A stretch of 64,000 nt of DNA from CAYRYU01 sp964428355 (GTDB taxonomy: Bacteria > Muiribacteriota > Ozemobacteria > Ozemobacterales > Ozemobacteraceae): NCBI GenBank assembly GCA_964428355.1, contig CAYRYU010000001.1, positions 260,060 through 324,059 on the forward strand, written 5' to 3'. Under the pieces are notes generated by a model. That model was not told the DNA's origin, searched no databases, and saw only the letters and a program-made list of their open reading frames with translations. Below, piece after piece: positions 1 to 8,205 of this stretch. The position numbers and the translations under genes were made by a program. How positions within the stretch are numbered: position 1 is the stretch's first letter; every line of letters begins with the position of its first letter.

Positions 1-2
1 AG

Positions 3-3000
3 GAGAACTACAACCCTTCCTATCCCAACTGGCGCGATTTCGAATGGGCGGAGCAGGCTCAGCCCGAAACACAATGGGAGGTCCCGCTCGACCCGACACC
101 CGATTTCCAGCCGGTGACAAAGATCGTCGATTTTCCCAAGGTCGAACCGGGTTTCTACTTCCTCGTCGCGAGCTACAGAAAAGACTTCTCCCGGAGTTCA
201 AATGCCATCCGGATCGCTCCGGTCTGGGTTTCCTCCCTTGCTCTCGTAACCCGCGTCCACAACTCGAAAGTCGAGGGTTTCGTTCTCGAAAACGAAACGG
301 GCGAACCGGTCCCTGGTGCGCAGGTTACCGCCTACATCCATGATTACAATTCCGGCTGGAGCGTCCGCGGGAGGGAGAAGACCGACGCGAACGGCTTCTT
401 CTCGCTGTCCGGGGGTGACCGTGAGATCCTTCCCGTTGTCGAAGCCAAGGGGGAAGTCCTCATGGATCCCCAAATGCTCTATGCCTACGGGGAAAATCCT
501 CCCCAGACGAACGAGATGGTCTTCTTCTTCACGGACAGGGGTCTCTACCGACCCGGTCAGGAGATCCGGTTCAAGGGCATCGCGGTTCGCGTTTCCCACA
601 ATTCCGATACGTACGACGTCATCACCGACCGCGAGATCCTTGTCACGTTCAGGGATGTCAACGGCCAGGAGATCGCAAACCAGAAACTTACCACGAACGA
701 TTTCGGGTCCTTCTCCGGACAGTTCACTGCCCCGGTCGGACGGCTTACGGGGCATATGACCATCAATGCAATGGGGCCGCATGGTTCAACCGGCGTCCAG
801 GTCGAGGAATACAAGCGGCCCAAGTTCAAGGTCAGCCTGGAAGTTCCCACCGAAGGCGCAAAACTCGGGGAAGAAGCTCTGATCAAAGGTGATGCGATGG
901 CCTACACGGGGGCCGCCATCGACGGCGCAAAGGTGAAGTACCGCGTCACAAGGGAAGTGAGCTTCCCGGAATGGTGCTGGTGGTGGCGCATCCCGGTCGG
1001 ATCGAACCAGGAGATCACCCACGGGACGACGGAAACGGACAGGAACGGCAAGTTCAAGATTTCGTTCATCGCCCGCCCTGACCAGAAATACCCCGAGAAG
1101 GACCAACCGGTTTTCACATTCCGGATCACGGCTGATGTCACCGATTCTTCGGGTGAAACAAGGTCGCAAACCCAGATGATCAGGGTCGGCTTCACGGCCA
1201 TGGAACTCGGGGTCTCGATCCCATCCTGGATCCAGTCCAACAGCCCGTTCTCGGCTGCCATTCGCACCCACACCCTTGACGGGAAAGGCGTTCCGGCGGG
1301 GGGAAGCATTCTCATCCATTCCCTGAAAGCTCCGGAGGCCCCGATCCGTCCGTCCTTGTTCGGCATCGAAAACGATCCCTCCGAACCCCGGGCCTGGGAA
1401 AGCGGGCCGGTGGCCGCGGAGGAGACCTTCAACACATCGATCGACGGAACCACCGACTCGAAGTTCACCTTGAAACCGGGTGTCTACCGCATGGTGGCGA
1501 CCAGCCGCGACCGGTTCAACAAGCCGGTGAAGTTCCAACAGGAATTCATCGTCGTGGATCCCGCCACGACGGATTTCCCCGTGAAGATCCCCTTCCATTT
1601 CCAGGTTCAGAGCCCGGTGGTGGAGGTGGGCGAAACGTTCCGTGCCCTCTGGGGAACAGGATATGAGAAGGGCCGTGCATTCGTCGAGATCGAACACCGG
1701 CGGAAGATCCTCAAGAGCTTCTGGACCAACCCCGGGGACTCCCAGTTCCTTCTCGAGCTCCCGGTGAAGGAAGAAATGCGGGGCGGTTTTTCCGTCAGGA
1801 TCTACCAGGTCAGGGAAAACCGAACCTACATCAGGGATTTCCCCGTGCAGGTCCCCTGGTCGAACAAGAACCTCCAGATTTCCTTCGACCACTTCACGTC
1901 GAAACTCCAACCCGGTCAGAAGGATACCTGGACCCTTTCTATCAAGGGCCCGGAAGCCCAAGCCAAGGCGATCGAGTTCGCGGCGACGCTCTACGACGCG
2001 TCGCTCGATGCCTTCCTTCCCTTCTCCTGGATGACAGGATTCGGCTTCTTCCGGCGGGATGACAGCCAGGCACCGGCCCACGGCTCAAACCATCTGCTGG
2101 CACTGAACAATACTTTCGAAGACTGGAACTCGTATGAATCTTCGCCCTATTACAGTTACACCGCCTTTCCCGGGGACATCGTAACCAACTTCATCGGATA
2201 CGAGTTCGCAGATCAGGAGTGCATGCCATGTTCCGCGCCCAGCGGCGGGGCGCCGATGCCATCACGATCGATGGCCGACAGTGGCCCCGTCAGCAGAAGC
2301 ATCAGGTCGGAGAAGATGAAGGAGCTGAAATCCACCAGCGATGAAGCCCCGGAAATGGAGGCTTCGGTTGCCGCCCCGAATTCCCCGAAAGACGGCAGGG
2401 GCGGGGGAGCAAGCTCGACACCAGCCCCCACACCGGATCTAAGCAAGGTTTCTGCCCGGGTCAACCTGAACGAGACCGCATTCTTCTTCCCGCACCTGAT
2501 CACGGAGGAAGACGGTTCGGTTAAGCTCGAATTCACCATTCCGGAAGCCCTGACCACATGGAAGTTCCTGGGATTCGCGCATGGACGGCATTCCCAGTCC
2601 GGTGGAATCACGAAAGAGACTGTTACCCAGAAAGACCTCATGGTCCAGCCCAATCCCCCGCGGTTCCTGCGGGAAGGCGACCAGATAGCCTTCACCGCCA
2701 AGGTCACCAACCTTTCCGACGAGGTCCAGAAAGGGAAGATACGGCTTTCCCTCCTCGACCCCGCCACGGATTCCTCCCGCGACGCGGAGTTCAAGGTAAC
2801 CGCCCCCGATCAGGAGTTCGAGATTCCGGCAAAGGAGTCCCGTTCTTTCGCATGGGTTCTCGAGGTTCCTGACGGCCCCGGGATCCTGAAATACAAGGTC
2901 GTAGGAGCGACCGGCAAGCTCAGCGACGGTGAAGAGGGCTTGCTTCCAGTTCTCGCACGCCGGATCTTCGTTACCGAGTCCCTTCCCCTCCCGATCAGAG

Positions 3001-4766
3001 GGCCGGCCACCAAGGAGTTCAAACTCCAGAAGCTTATCGACTCGAAGAAATCGGATACCCTCGTGACCGAAGCGCTGACGGTCCAGGTAACTTCCAATCC
3101 TGCATGGTACGCGGTTCAAGCTCTTCCATACCTCATGGAATTCCCGCACGAATGCTCCGAGCAGACCTTCAACCGCCTGTATGCGAACAGCCTCGCCCGG
3201 TTCATCGCCACCTCCGACCCCAAGATCCGGAAGGTTTTCGACACATGGAAGGCGGACGAGGCCCAGGGCGGAAAAGCATTGCTCTCAAATCTTGAAAAGA
3301 ACGAGCAGCTCAAGAGCGTCGTCCTGCTGGAAACCCCCTGGGTAAGACAAGCCAAATCGGAAACCCAGGCAAAGCACAACGTCGGGGTCCTTTTCGATGC
3401 CAACCGCCTGGAAAATGAACTGGATAGCGCGATGAACAAACTTTCCAAGATGCAGTTGAACGACGGTTCATGGCCCTGGTTCCCCGGCGGGCGGGGCGAC
3501 ACCTATATCACGCTGTACATCATGACCGGGTTCGGACGGCTCAGGCATCTGGGCGTTGACATCAAGGTCGACCAGGCTGTCAGGGCGCTTTCACATCTGG
3601 ATGCGTGGGTCGACAAGGAATACCGCGAAATCCTGAAATACGGCCACAAAGATGAAAACCATCTCTCTCATACGATCGCCTTTTTCCTCTACGGACGGAG
3701 CTTCTTTCTGAAGGACCGGCCGATTCCGCCAAGCAGCAAGGAAGCCGTGAACTACTTCCTGGGTCAGGGGAAGAAGTACTGGCTGCAGCTGGATTGCCGG
3801 CTCGGTCAGGGCCATCTCGCACTGGGCCTCTCCAGGTTCGGCGATTCCGAGACCGCGAACAAGATCTTCGCGAGCATGAAGGAGCGAAGCGTGACCGACG
3901 AGGAACTGGGCCGCTTCTGGCGCGATACGGAACTTTCCTGGTGGTGGTACCGGGCCCCCATCGAAACCCAGGCGATCATGATCGAGCTGTTCGACGAGAT
4001 CGGAAAGGACCCCGAGGGGGTCGAGGACTGCAAAGTCTGGTTGCTGAAGCAGAAACAGACCCAGGACTGGAAGACCACCAAGGCCACGGCGGACGCGATC
4101 TACGCCCTTCTTCTCAAGGGGGCGAATCTCCTGGCTTCGGACAAGCTGGTCCGGGTCTCCCTTGGAGGAGCCGAAGTGAAGCCGGAAAAGGTCGAAGCGG
4201 GAACGGGATTCTATGAGAAACGTTTCGCGGGCCCCGAAGTGGCACCGTCCATGGGTGAGGTAAGCATGACCAAGGAGGACAAAGGGGTCGCGTGGGGCGG
4301 GCTCCATTGGCAGTATTTCGAAGACATGAGCAAGGTCACTCCGCATGAAACGAACCTGAAGCTGAAAAAGACCCTTTTCAAGAAGGAAGATTCCCCCAAA
4401 GGCCCGGTGATCAAACCGGTCGCGGGAAAACTCACGGTGGGAGACCTTCTCGTGGTGCGGATCGAACTGCGCACCGACCGGGACATGGAATACGTCCACA
4501 TGAAAGACCAGCGCGGAGCGGGCCTGGAACCCACAGAGGTCATTTCCCAATACCAGTATCAGGATGGGCTCGCATACTACCAATCGACCAAGGACACGGC
4601 ATCGCACTTCTACATCGATTACCTTCCCAAGGGAACCTACGTTTTCGAATACACTCTCCGTATCCAGCACAAGGGGAAATACCAGACCGGGATGGCGGAA
4701 ATACAATGCATGTATGCCCCCGAGTTCGGGAGCCACTCGCAGAGCTTCGTTCTGGAAGTCGAGTAA
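3..4766 (+). CDS. alpha-2-macroglobulin family protein, 5' end outside window
   Basis: The frame is open from the first bases, so the N-terminus is missing; 1587 residues are visible. Bacterial alpha-2-macroglobulins are large periplasmic or lipid-anchored proteins thought to trap attacking proteases. An MG2-type strand motif TDRGLYRPGQ lies near visible residue 180. The A2M motif LNETAFFFPHL follows a proline/serine-rich, probably flexible stretch (about 740-820) where a bait region is expected. The thioester signature CSEQ is intact at about residue 1051 (bases 3153-3164), preceded by the usual aromatic-Pro context (EFPHE). A helical thioester domain (about 1020-1300) and a C-terminal macroglobulin-like domain follow. 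A hairpin at 4798-4827 ends the gene. The usual partner, penicillin-binding protein PbpC, is not downstream and could be upstream. Family assignment is firm; the role is inferred from the family. Confidence 0.93.
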   Translation, partial: ENYNPSYPNWRDFEWAEQAQPETQWEVPLDPTPDFQPVTKIVDFPKVEPGFYFLVASYRKDFSRSSNAIRIAPVWVSSLALVTRVHNSKVEGFVLENETGEPVPGAQVTAYIHDYNSGWSVRGREKTDANGFFSLSGGDREILPVVEAKGEVLMDPQMLYAYGENPPQTNEMVFFFTDRGLYRPGQEIRFKGIAVRVSHNSDTYDVITDREILVTFRDVNGQEIANQKLTTNDFGSFSGQFTAPVGRLTGHMTINAMGPHGSTGVQVEEYKRPKFKVSLEVPTEGAKLGEEALIKGDAMAYTGAAIDGAKVKYRVTREVSFPEWCWWWRIPVGSNQEITHGTTETDRNGKFKISFIARPDQKYPEKDQPVFTFRITADVTDSSGETRSQTQMIRVGFTAMELGVSIPSWIQSNSPFSAAIRTHTLDGKGVPAGGSILIHSLKAPEAPIRPSLFGIENDPSEPRAWESGPVAAEETFNTSIDGTTDSKFTLKPGVYRMVATSRDRFNKPVKFQQEFIVVDPATTDFPVKIPFHFQVQSPVVEVGETFRALWGTGYEKGRAFVEIEHRRKILKSFWTNPGDSQFLLELPVKEEMRGGFSVRIYQVRENRTYIRDFPVQVPWSNKNLQISFDHFTSKLQPGQKDTWTLSIKGPEAQAKAIEFAATLYDASLDAFLPFSWMTGFGFFRRDDSQAPAHGSNHLLALNNTFEDWNSYESSPYYSYTAFPGDIVTNFIGYEFADQECMPCSAPSGGAPMPSRSMADSGPVSRSIRSEKMKELKSTSDEAPEMEASVAAPNSPKDGRGGGASSTPAPTPDLSKVSARVNLNETAFFFPHLITEEDGSVKLEFTIPEALTTWKFLGFAHGRHSQSGGITKETVTQKDLMVQPNPPRFLREGDQIAFTAKVTNLSDEVQKGKIRLSLLDPATDSSRDAEFKVTAPDQEFEIPAKESRSFAWVLEVPDGPGILKYKVVGATGKLSDGEEGLLPVLARRIFVTESLPLPIRGPATKEFKLQKLIDSKKSDTLVTEALTVQVTSNPAWYAVQALPYLMEFPHECSEQTFNRLYANSLARFIATSDPKIRKVFDTWKADEAQGGKALLSNLEKNEQLKSVVLLETPWVRQAKSETQAKHNVGVLFDANRLENELDSAMNKLSKMQLNDGSWPWFPGGRGDTYITLYIMTGFGRLRHLGVDIKVDQAVRALSHLDAWVDKEYREILKYGHKDENHLSHTIAFFLYGRSFFLKDRPIPPSSKEAVNYFLGQGKKYWLQLDCRLGQGHLALGLSRFGDSETANKIFASMKERSVTDEELGRFWRDTELSWWWYRAPIETQAIMIELFDEIGKDPEGVEDCKVWLLKQKQTQDWKTTKATADAIYALLLKGANLLASDKLVRVSLGGAEVKPEKVEAGTGFYEKRFAGPEVAPSMGEVSMTKEDKGVAWGGLHWQYFEDMSKVTPHETNLKLKKTLFKKEDSPKGPVIKPVAGKLTVGDLLVVRIELRTDRDMEYVHMKDQRGAGLEPTEVISQYQYQDGLAYYQSTKDTASHFYIDYLPKGTYVFEYTLRIQHKGKYQTGMAEIQCMYAPEFGSHSQSFVLEVE

Positions 4767-4797
4767 ACCTGAAACCCCGTTCCTGACGGGATGGAAA

Positions 4798-4827
4798 AAC
4801 CGCCGGCTCAGTAATGGGCCGGCGGTT
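4798..4827. terminator. bidirectional rho-independent terminator
   Basis: A perfect 10-bp inverted repeat (AACCGCCGGC / GCCGGCGGTT) has a 10-nt loop. On the plus strand it is followed by TTCTTGTTT; on the minus strand the stem is followed by a T-run (TTTTT). It lies between the convergent alpha-2-macroglobulin gene and the zinc-hydrolase gene and can serve both. Confidence 0.8.
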
Positions 4828-4845
4828 CTTGTTTCGGGCGTTTAG

Positions 4846-5583
4846 TCAGGATCGGGGAGCGGTGGGGGGATTCTTGACGAGATCCAGGACCATGGCCCAG
4901 GCATCGATGATCGAGTTGACCGAACGGTTGTAGCATGCCCACGTCTCTTTTTTCACCGAAGCGAACTCCGAGTCGGTCTTGAGGGTCTCTTCCAGGCCAT
5001 CGGCATAGTTGTTGGCCCACAGCGCTTCATAAACCCAGCGACCCGCGATCCGGTCGGAAAGATCGATCTGGTCGAACCTGGCAGAAAGGGAGCCCAGATT
5101 CCTGTCGACGAGCTTCTCATACTTTTTGTGTGTGGGGGTGTCTTCAAAGCTGCGGGTAAGGCCGGCCCCGGAATGGAAAGGCTCGTTCATGTCCGCGGCA
5201 TAGTGGGCGATCCATCCGAGAAGGCGGATCTTTTCCCATGTGATCCGGCCCTTCCGGATCTCGTCTGCGGCATATTTGATCATCGACTCGAGGCGGAAGG
5301 GACCTTTCCCGTAGCTTTTGTCTTCGACCTGGAAAAAATGGTTCGGCCTGTCCTGCGGGAAGCGATCACACTCGACAGATGTGTCGGTGAGGTATTGGAC
5401 GAATTTGGCAATCTGCGCTTTCGAGGCTTTCCCAAAAAGCTTGTTCTTGATGGAGGTGGGAGCGAGAGCCCAGGCTTCGGTGGTCATTTTCCGGTGGGTC
5501 GCTTCTTCCCAGGCTGTGGCGGGGAGGGATACTCCGCTCAAGGCCATCGCCACCATCATCAGCACCAGGGTTCTGATCCGCAT
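4846..5583 (-). CDS. secreted trinuclear-zinc phospholipase C / S1-P1 nuclease-type hydrolase
   Basis: A 245-aa exported protein. The start at 5583 has AGAGG about 6 nt upstream and begins a signal peptide (MRIRTLVLMMVAMALSGV); the longer frame lacks this logic. Predicted cleavage after PATA leaves Trp25 as the mature N-terminus, as required in this fold, where the Trp1 amino group binds zinc. Candidate ligands are W25, H30, D67, H82, H127, D131, H137, H152 and E156. W+5 to His, D+15 to His and H-x3-D-x5-H match P1 nuclease spacing, while the terminal H-x3-E resembles Bacillus cereus phospholipase C. Substrate (phospholipid or nucleic acid) cannot be decided from sequence. It is a single gene, convergent with the alpha-2-macroglobulin gene. 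Confidence 0.82.
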   Translation of the reverse strand: MRIRTLVLMMVAMALSGVSLPATAWEEATHRKMTTEAWALAPTSIKNKLFGKASKAQIAKFVQYLTDTSVECDRFPQDRPNHFFQVEDKSYGKGPFRLESMIKYAADEIRKGRITWEKIRLLGWIAHYAADMNEPFHSGAGLTRSFEDTPTHKKYEKLVDRNLGSLSARFDQIDLSDRIAGRWVYEALWANNYADGLEETLKTDSEFASVKKETWACYNRSVNSIIDAWAMVLDLVKNPPTAPRS

Positions 5584-5880
5584 TTGCGCCTCTTTTCGTC
5601 GATTTCCTGAACCCCGAGCCCGCCGGGGGGAACCAAACGAACCGATCTGACCACTGCGAAACCCAAACCAAGTGACTTGCCTGAGCGTTTGTGAATTGAT
5701 CGCAAAATCTGTACCCAATGAGTTCCCTAACTCGGGGAGGAGAGAAAGCGGGGTTCATTTCCTTGATTGGGAAGGGTTTTCCCCTGGCCCTAACCGCCCT
5801 GGCCCCAAACACAGATGGGGAAAACTTGCCGAAATACCGGCGGGTGCGGTCGAAAATTCGCCGCCCCCCTCGGACGGAAA

Positions 5881-7218
5881 TCAATCGACGTCGACCGGGG
5901 CGATCTTCAGGTCTTCCTTGTCCAGGGGAAGAAAAGGCAGTAGAGCCATTCCCGGCACCGCTAGCACAAGGGTTCCGGCAAAAAAACCAGCGTATCCGAA
6001 GGCTTCCTGGATGTACCCGCTGACGATTCCCGCTCCCATGGCGCCCAGGGCCTGCAAACCGGTGGAAATCGCGTAATGTGCGGTCGGGAAGCTGGTGCCC
6101 TGGGTTATGAACATCAAAAACACCATGTAGGCGGCGAACCCGAAACCGTAGCCGAACTGGTCGACGGCGACGATCATTGTCACCCAGTCTTTTCCGCTTG
6201 GGGTGACCGCCGCCCAGATGTAGAGAAGATTGGGAATGTTCATCGCAAGAACCATCGGCCAAAGACACTTCTTGATTCCATAGCGGGAAATGACCATGCC
6301 ACCGATGATTCCGCCCGCCACGAGGGCAACGACCCCCACTCCGCCGAGTATGTAACCAAGTTGCTCGGTTGGAATTCCCAGCCCACCCTTTTCAATGGGA
6401 TCGAGAAGAAACGGAGTGGACATCTTGCTTACCATCGATTCCCCAAAACGGTAGAAAAGGATGAACCCGAGAATCACCGCGACCTTTTTCTGTGTGAAGT
6501 ATTCCTGGAAGGCCCGTTCGAACGGGAAATTCGGCGAGGGGCCCTTTTTCTCCTCGGGATTGGGCATGAACAGGATCCCGAGGATGACGAAAAACGCGTA
6601 AACGGCCAGCCCCACCCATAGGACCCGTTGCCAGGCACCGGGAATGGTCGTTCCGGGAATGTCGATGGGCATTCCCCCGATCTTCAGGTGCAGCCCCTCG
6701 GTTTCGAATTTGCCGGCGAGATAAACCAGGAACCCGTTGCAAAAGATGTTCGCAAGGCGGTAAGCGGTCGACCTAATACCTACGTAGAAGGCCTGATCGG
6801 TCTGCCCGAGGGCGATGATGTAGAACCCGTCTGCCGCGATATCATGGGTGGCGGAAAGGAAAGCCAGGGCGGTCAGGATCACCAAGGTGGGAAAAAGGAA
6901 GTTCCCCTGGGTGATGGTCATCGACTCCGCAAACATCATCGCGATGGCTGCGACCTGGGTTCCGATGACCCATTTCCGTTTGGTCGACTTGGCTTCCACC
7001 AGAGGCCCCCAGAGCATCTTCACGACCCATGGCCATGTGATCAGGCTCGTCCAGAGGCCTATTTCGGAGTTCGATACCCCCATTTTTTTGAACATGGTCA
7101 CCGAAACCGTGCTGACGATGAAGAGAGGTATCCCTTCGAGGAAATAGAGGGCGGGAACGAAAATCCACGGGTTTCCCGGTGGAGAAGGCCGCTCTTGGGG
7201 GAGGCCCACGTTCAGCAT
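5881..7218 (-). CDS. AmpG-like MFS permease (PAT family)
   Basis: A 445-aa polytopic inner-membrane protein with about 12 hydrophobic segments. The N-terminal pattern (PALYFLEGIP, SEIGLWTSLITWPW, KMLWGP) and the motif SATHDIAADGFYI match the PAT/AmpG branch of the major facilitator superfamily. In enterobacteria this branch imports GlcNAc-anhydroMurNAc muropeptides for cell-wall recycling. The gene is divergent from nagB, 95 bp away, which supports uptake of amino-sugar material. No AmpD, NagZ or beta-lactamase is nearby, so the substrate is inferred. The ATG at 7218 has only a weak Shine-Dalgarno (AGGA, about 12 nt upstream). A sugar or siderophore MFS transporter remains possible. Confidence 0.8.
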   Translation of the reverse strand: MLNVGLPQERPSPPGNPWIFVPALYFLEGIPLFIVSTVSVTMFKKMGVSNSEIGLWTSLITWPWVVKMLWGPLVEAKSTKRKWVIGTQVAAIAMMFAESMTITQGNFLFPTLVILTALAFLSATHDIAADGFYIIALGQTDQAFYVGIRSTAYRLANIFCNGFLVYLAGKFETEGLHLKIGGMPIDIPGTTIPGAWQRVLWVGLAVYAFFVILGILFMPNPEEKKGPSPNFPFERAFQEYFTQKKVAVILGFILFYRFGESMVSKMSTPFLLDPIEKGGLGIPTEQLGYILGGVGVVALVAGGIIGGMVISRYGIKKCLWPMVLAMNIPNLLYIWAAVTPSGKDWVTMIVAVDQFGYGFGFAAYMVFLMFITQGTSFPTAHYAISTGLQALGAMGAGIVSGYIQEAFGYAGFFAGTLVLAVPGMALLPFLPLDKEDLKIAPVDVD

Positions 7219-7270
7219 TCTTCTGTCATCCTGGTCGTCTCCTGAGCTGCACGTTTCCGGAAAGGGTTTG

Positions 7271-7279
7271 TGATAAAAT
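7271..7279 (+). promoter_or_regulatory. candidate extended -10 promoter of nagB
   Basis: TGATAAAAT reads as an extended -10 element (TGn plus TAAAAT) 34 nt upstream of the nagB ATG. The -35 region is poor, as extended -10 promoters tolerate. A short palindrome TTTCCGGAAA just upstream (7254-7263) could be an operator in the divergent region shared with the AmpG-like gene. Confidence 0.4.
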
Positions 7280-7313
7280 TGACATCCGAAAGACTACCAC
7301 GAGGAAGTGCGCA

Positions 7314-8099
7314 ATGGAAATCATCATCAAGGAAACGAGAAAACAGGCATCGGAGATCGCGGCCAACATCGTTGCCGACCTGGTCAAGAGAAAGAAGCCC
7401 GCGGTCCTGGGGTTCGCGACCGGAGCCACGCCTCTCGCTCTCTATCAGGAATTGATCCGACGCCATGGCCAGGGCGCGCTGAGTTTCAAGGACACGGTCA
7501 CTTTCAATCTGGATGAGTATGTCGCCCTCGATCCGTCGCACCCTTCCTCATACCACCGGTTCATGGAGGACAACCTGTTCCAGCACGTGGATGTCCCTCA
7601 GGCCGCGATCCATCTTCCCGACGGAAGGGCGGAGAACATTCCAGCCGCATGTGAAGCCTACGAGAAGGCGATCAAGGATGCCGGCGGAATCGACCTCCAG
7701 ATCCTGGGAATCGGAGGCGACGGACACCTGGCCTTCAACGAACCCGGATCGTCACTCAGTTCCAGAACACGCATCAAAACGCTTACCAAGGAGACGAGAA
7801 CCGCAAATTCGCGGTATTTCGGCGACATCGACCAGGTCCCCAAACATGTAATCACGATGGGCCTCGGGACGATCATGGAAGCCAAGGCCTGCCTCGTTCT
7901 CGCCTTTGGGGCCGGAAAGGCTGAAGCGGTCCGCGATATGATCGAAGGACCGGTTTCCAGTTCCTGCCCAGCGAGCATTCTTCAGTTCCACGCGCACGCG
8001 ATTGCCCTGATGGACCAGGAAGCCGCTGCCCGCCTACGCCGCCTGGACTACTACCTCGAGGTGTATCACGGAAAACCCGCCTGGCAAAGGTGGGAGTGA
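7314..8099 (+). CDS. nagB: glucosamine-6-phosphate deaminase
   Basis: A 261-aa cytosolic enzyme converting glucosamine 6-phosphate to fructose 6-phosphate and ammonium. The start at 7314 has GAGGAAG about 7 nt upstream; the longer frame adds an implausible 45 residues. The diagnostic segment GIGGDGHLAFNEPGSS is present. Catalytic residues can be placed as D67 (FNLDEY), D136, H138 and E143, each offset by five from E. coli D72, D141, H143 and E148. Length is close to the E. coli enzyme (266 aa). No nagA follows; a metallophosphoesterase gene starts 106 nt downstream. With the divergent AmpG-like permease it suggests use of cell-wall amino sugars. The last codons and stop are copied in a 13-nt tandem array. 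Confidence 0.95.
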   Translation: MEIIIKETRKQASEIAANIVADLVKRKKPAVLGFATGATPLALYQELIRRHGQGALSFKDTVTFNLDEYVALDPSHPSSYHRFMEDNLFQHVDVPQAAIHLPDGRAENIPAACEAYEKAIKDAGGIDLQILGIGGDGHLAFNEPGSSLSSRTRIKTLTKETRTANSRYFGDIDQVPKHVITMGLGTIMEAKACLVLAFGAGKAEAVRDMIEGPVSSSCPASILQFHAHAIALMDQEAAARLRRLDYYLEVYHGKPAWQRWE

Positions 8100-8125
8100 A
8101 AGGTGGGAGTGAAAGGTGGGAGTGA
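8087..8125 (+). repeat. three perfect 13-nt tandem copies beginning in the nagB stop region
   Basis: The unit AAGGTGGGAGTGA occurs three times without mismatch at 8087-8099, 8100-8112 and 8113-8125. The first copy contains the last nagB codons and its TGA. Because 13 is not a multiple of 3, the three TGA triplets (8097, 8110, 8123) fall in three different frames. Confidence 0.95.
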
Positions 8126-8205
8126 GTGGGAAGTTGCCAGGTAGGATTTTGGGGGAATTTCTCCCGGGGAAAACCTTTGGGAGATGTGAAAACCAGAGAA
8201 AGACG

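Noticed and set aside
786..2081. Long minus-strand open frame of 431 codons inside the alpha-2-macroglobulin gene
   Set aside because: It is the antisense shadow of a clearly coding gene; its composition is low-complexity Arg/Gly/Glu with no domain.
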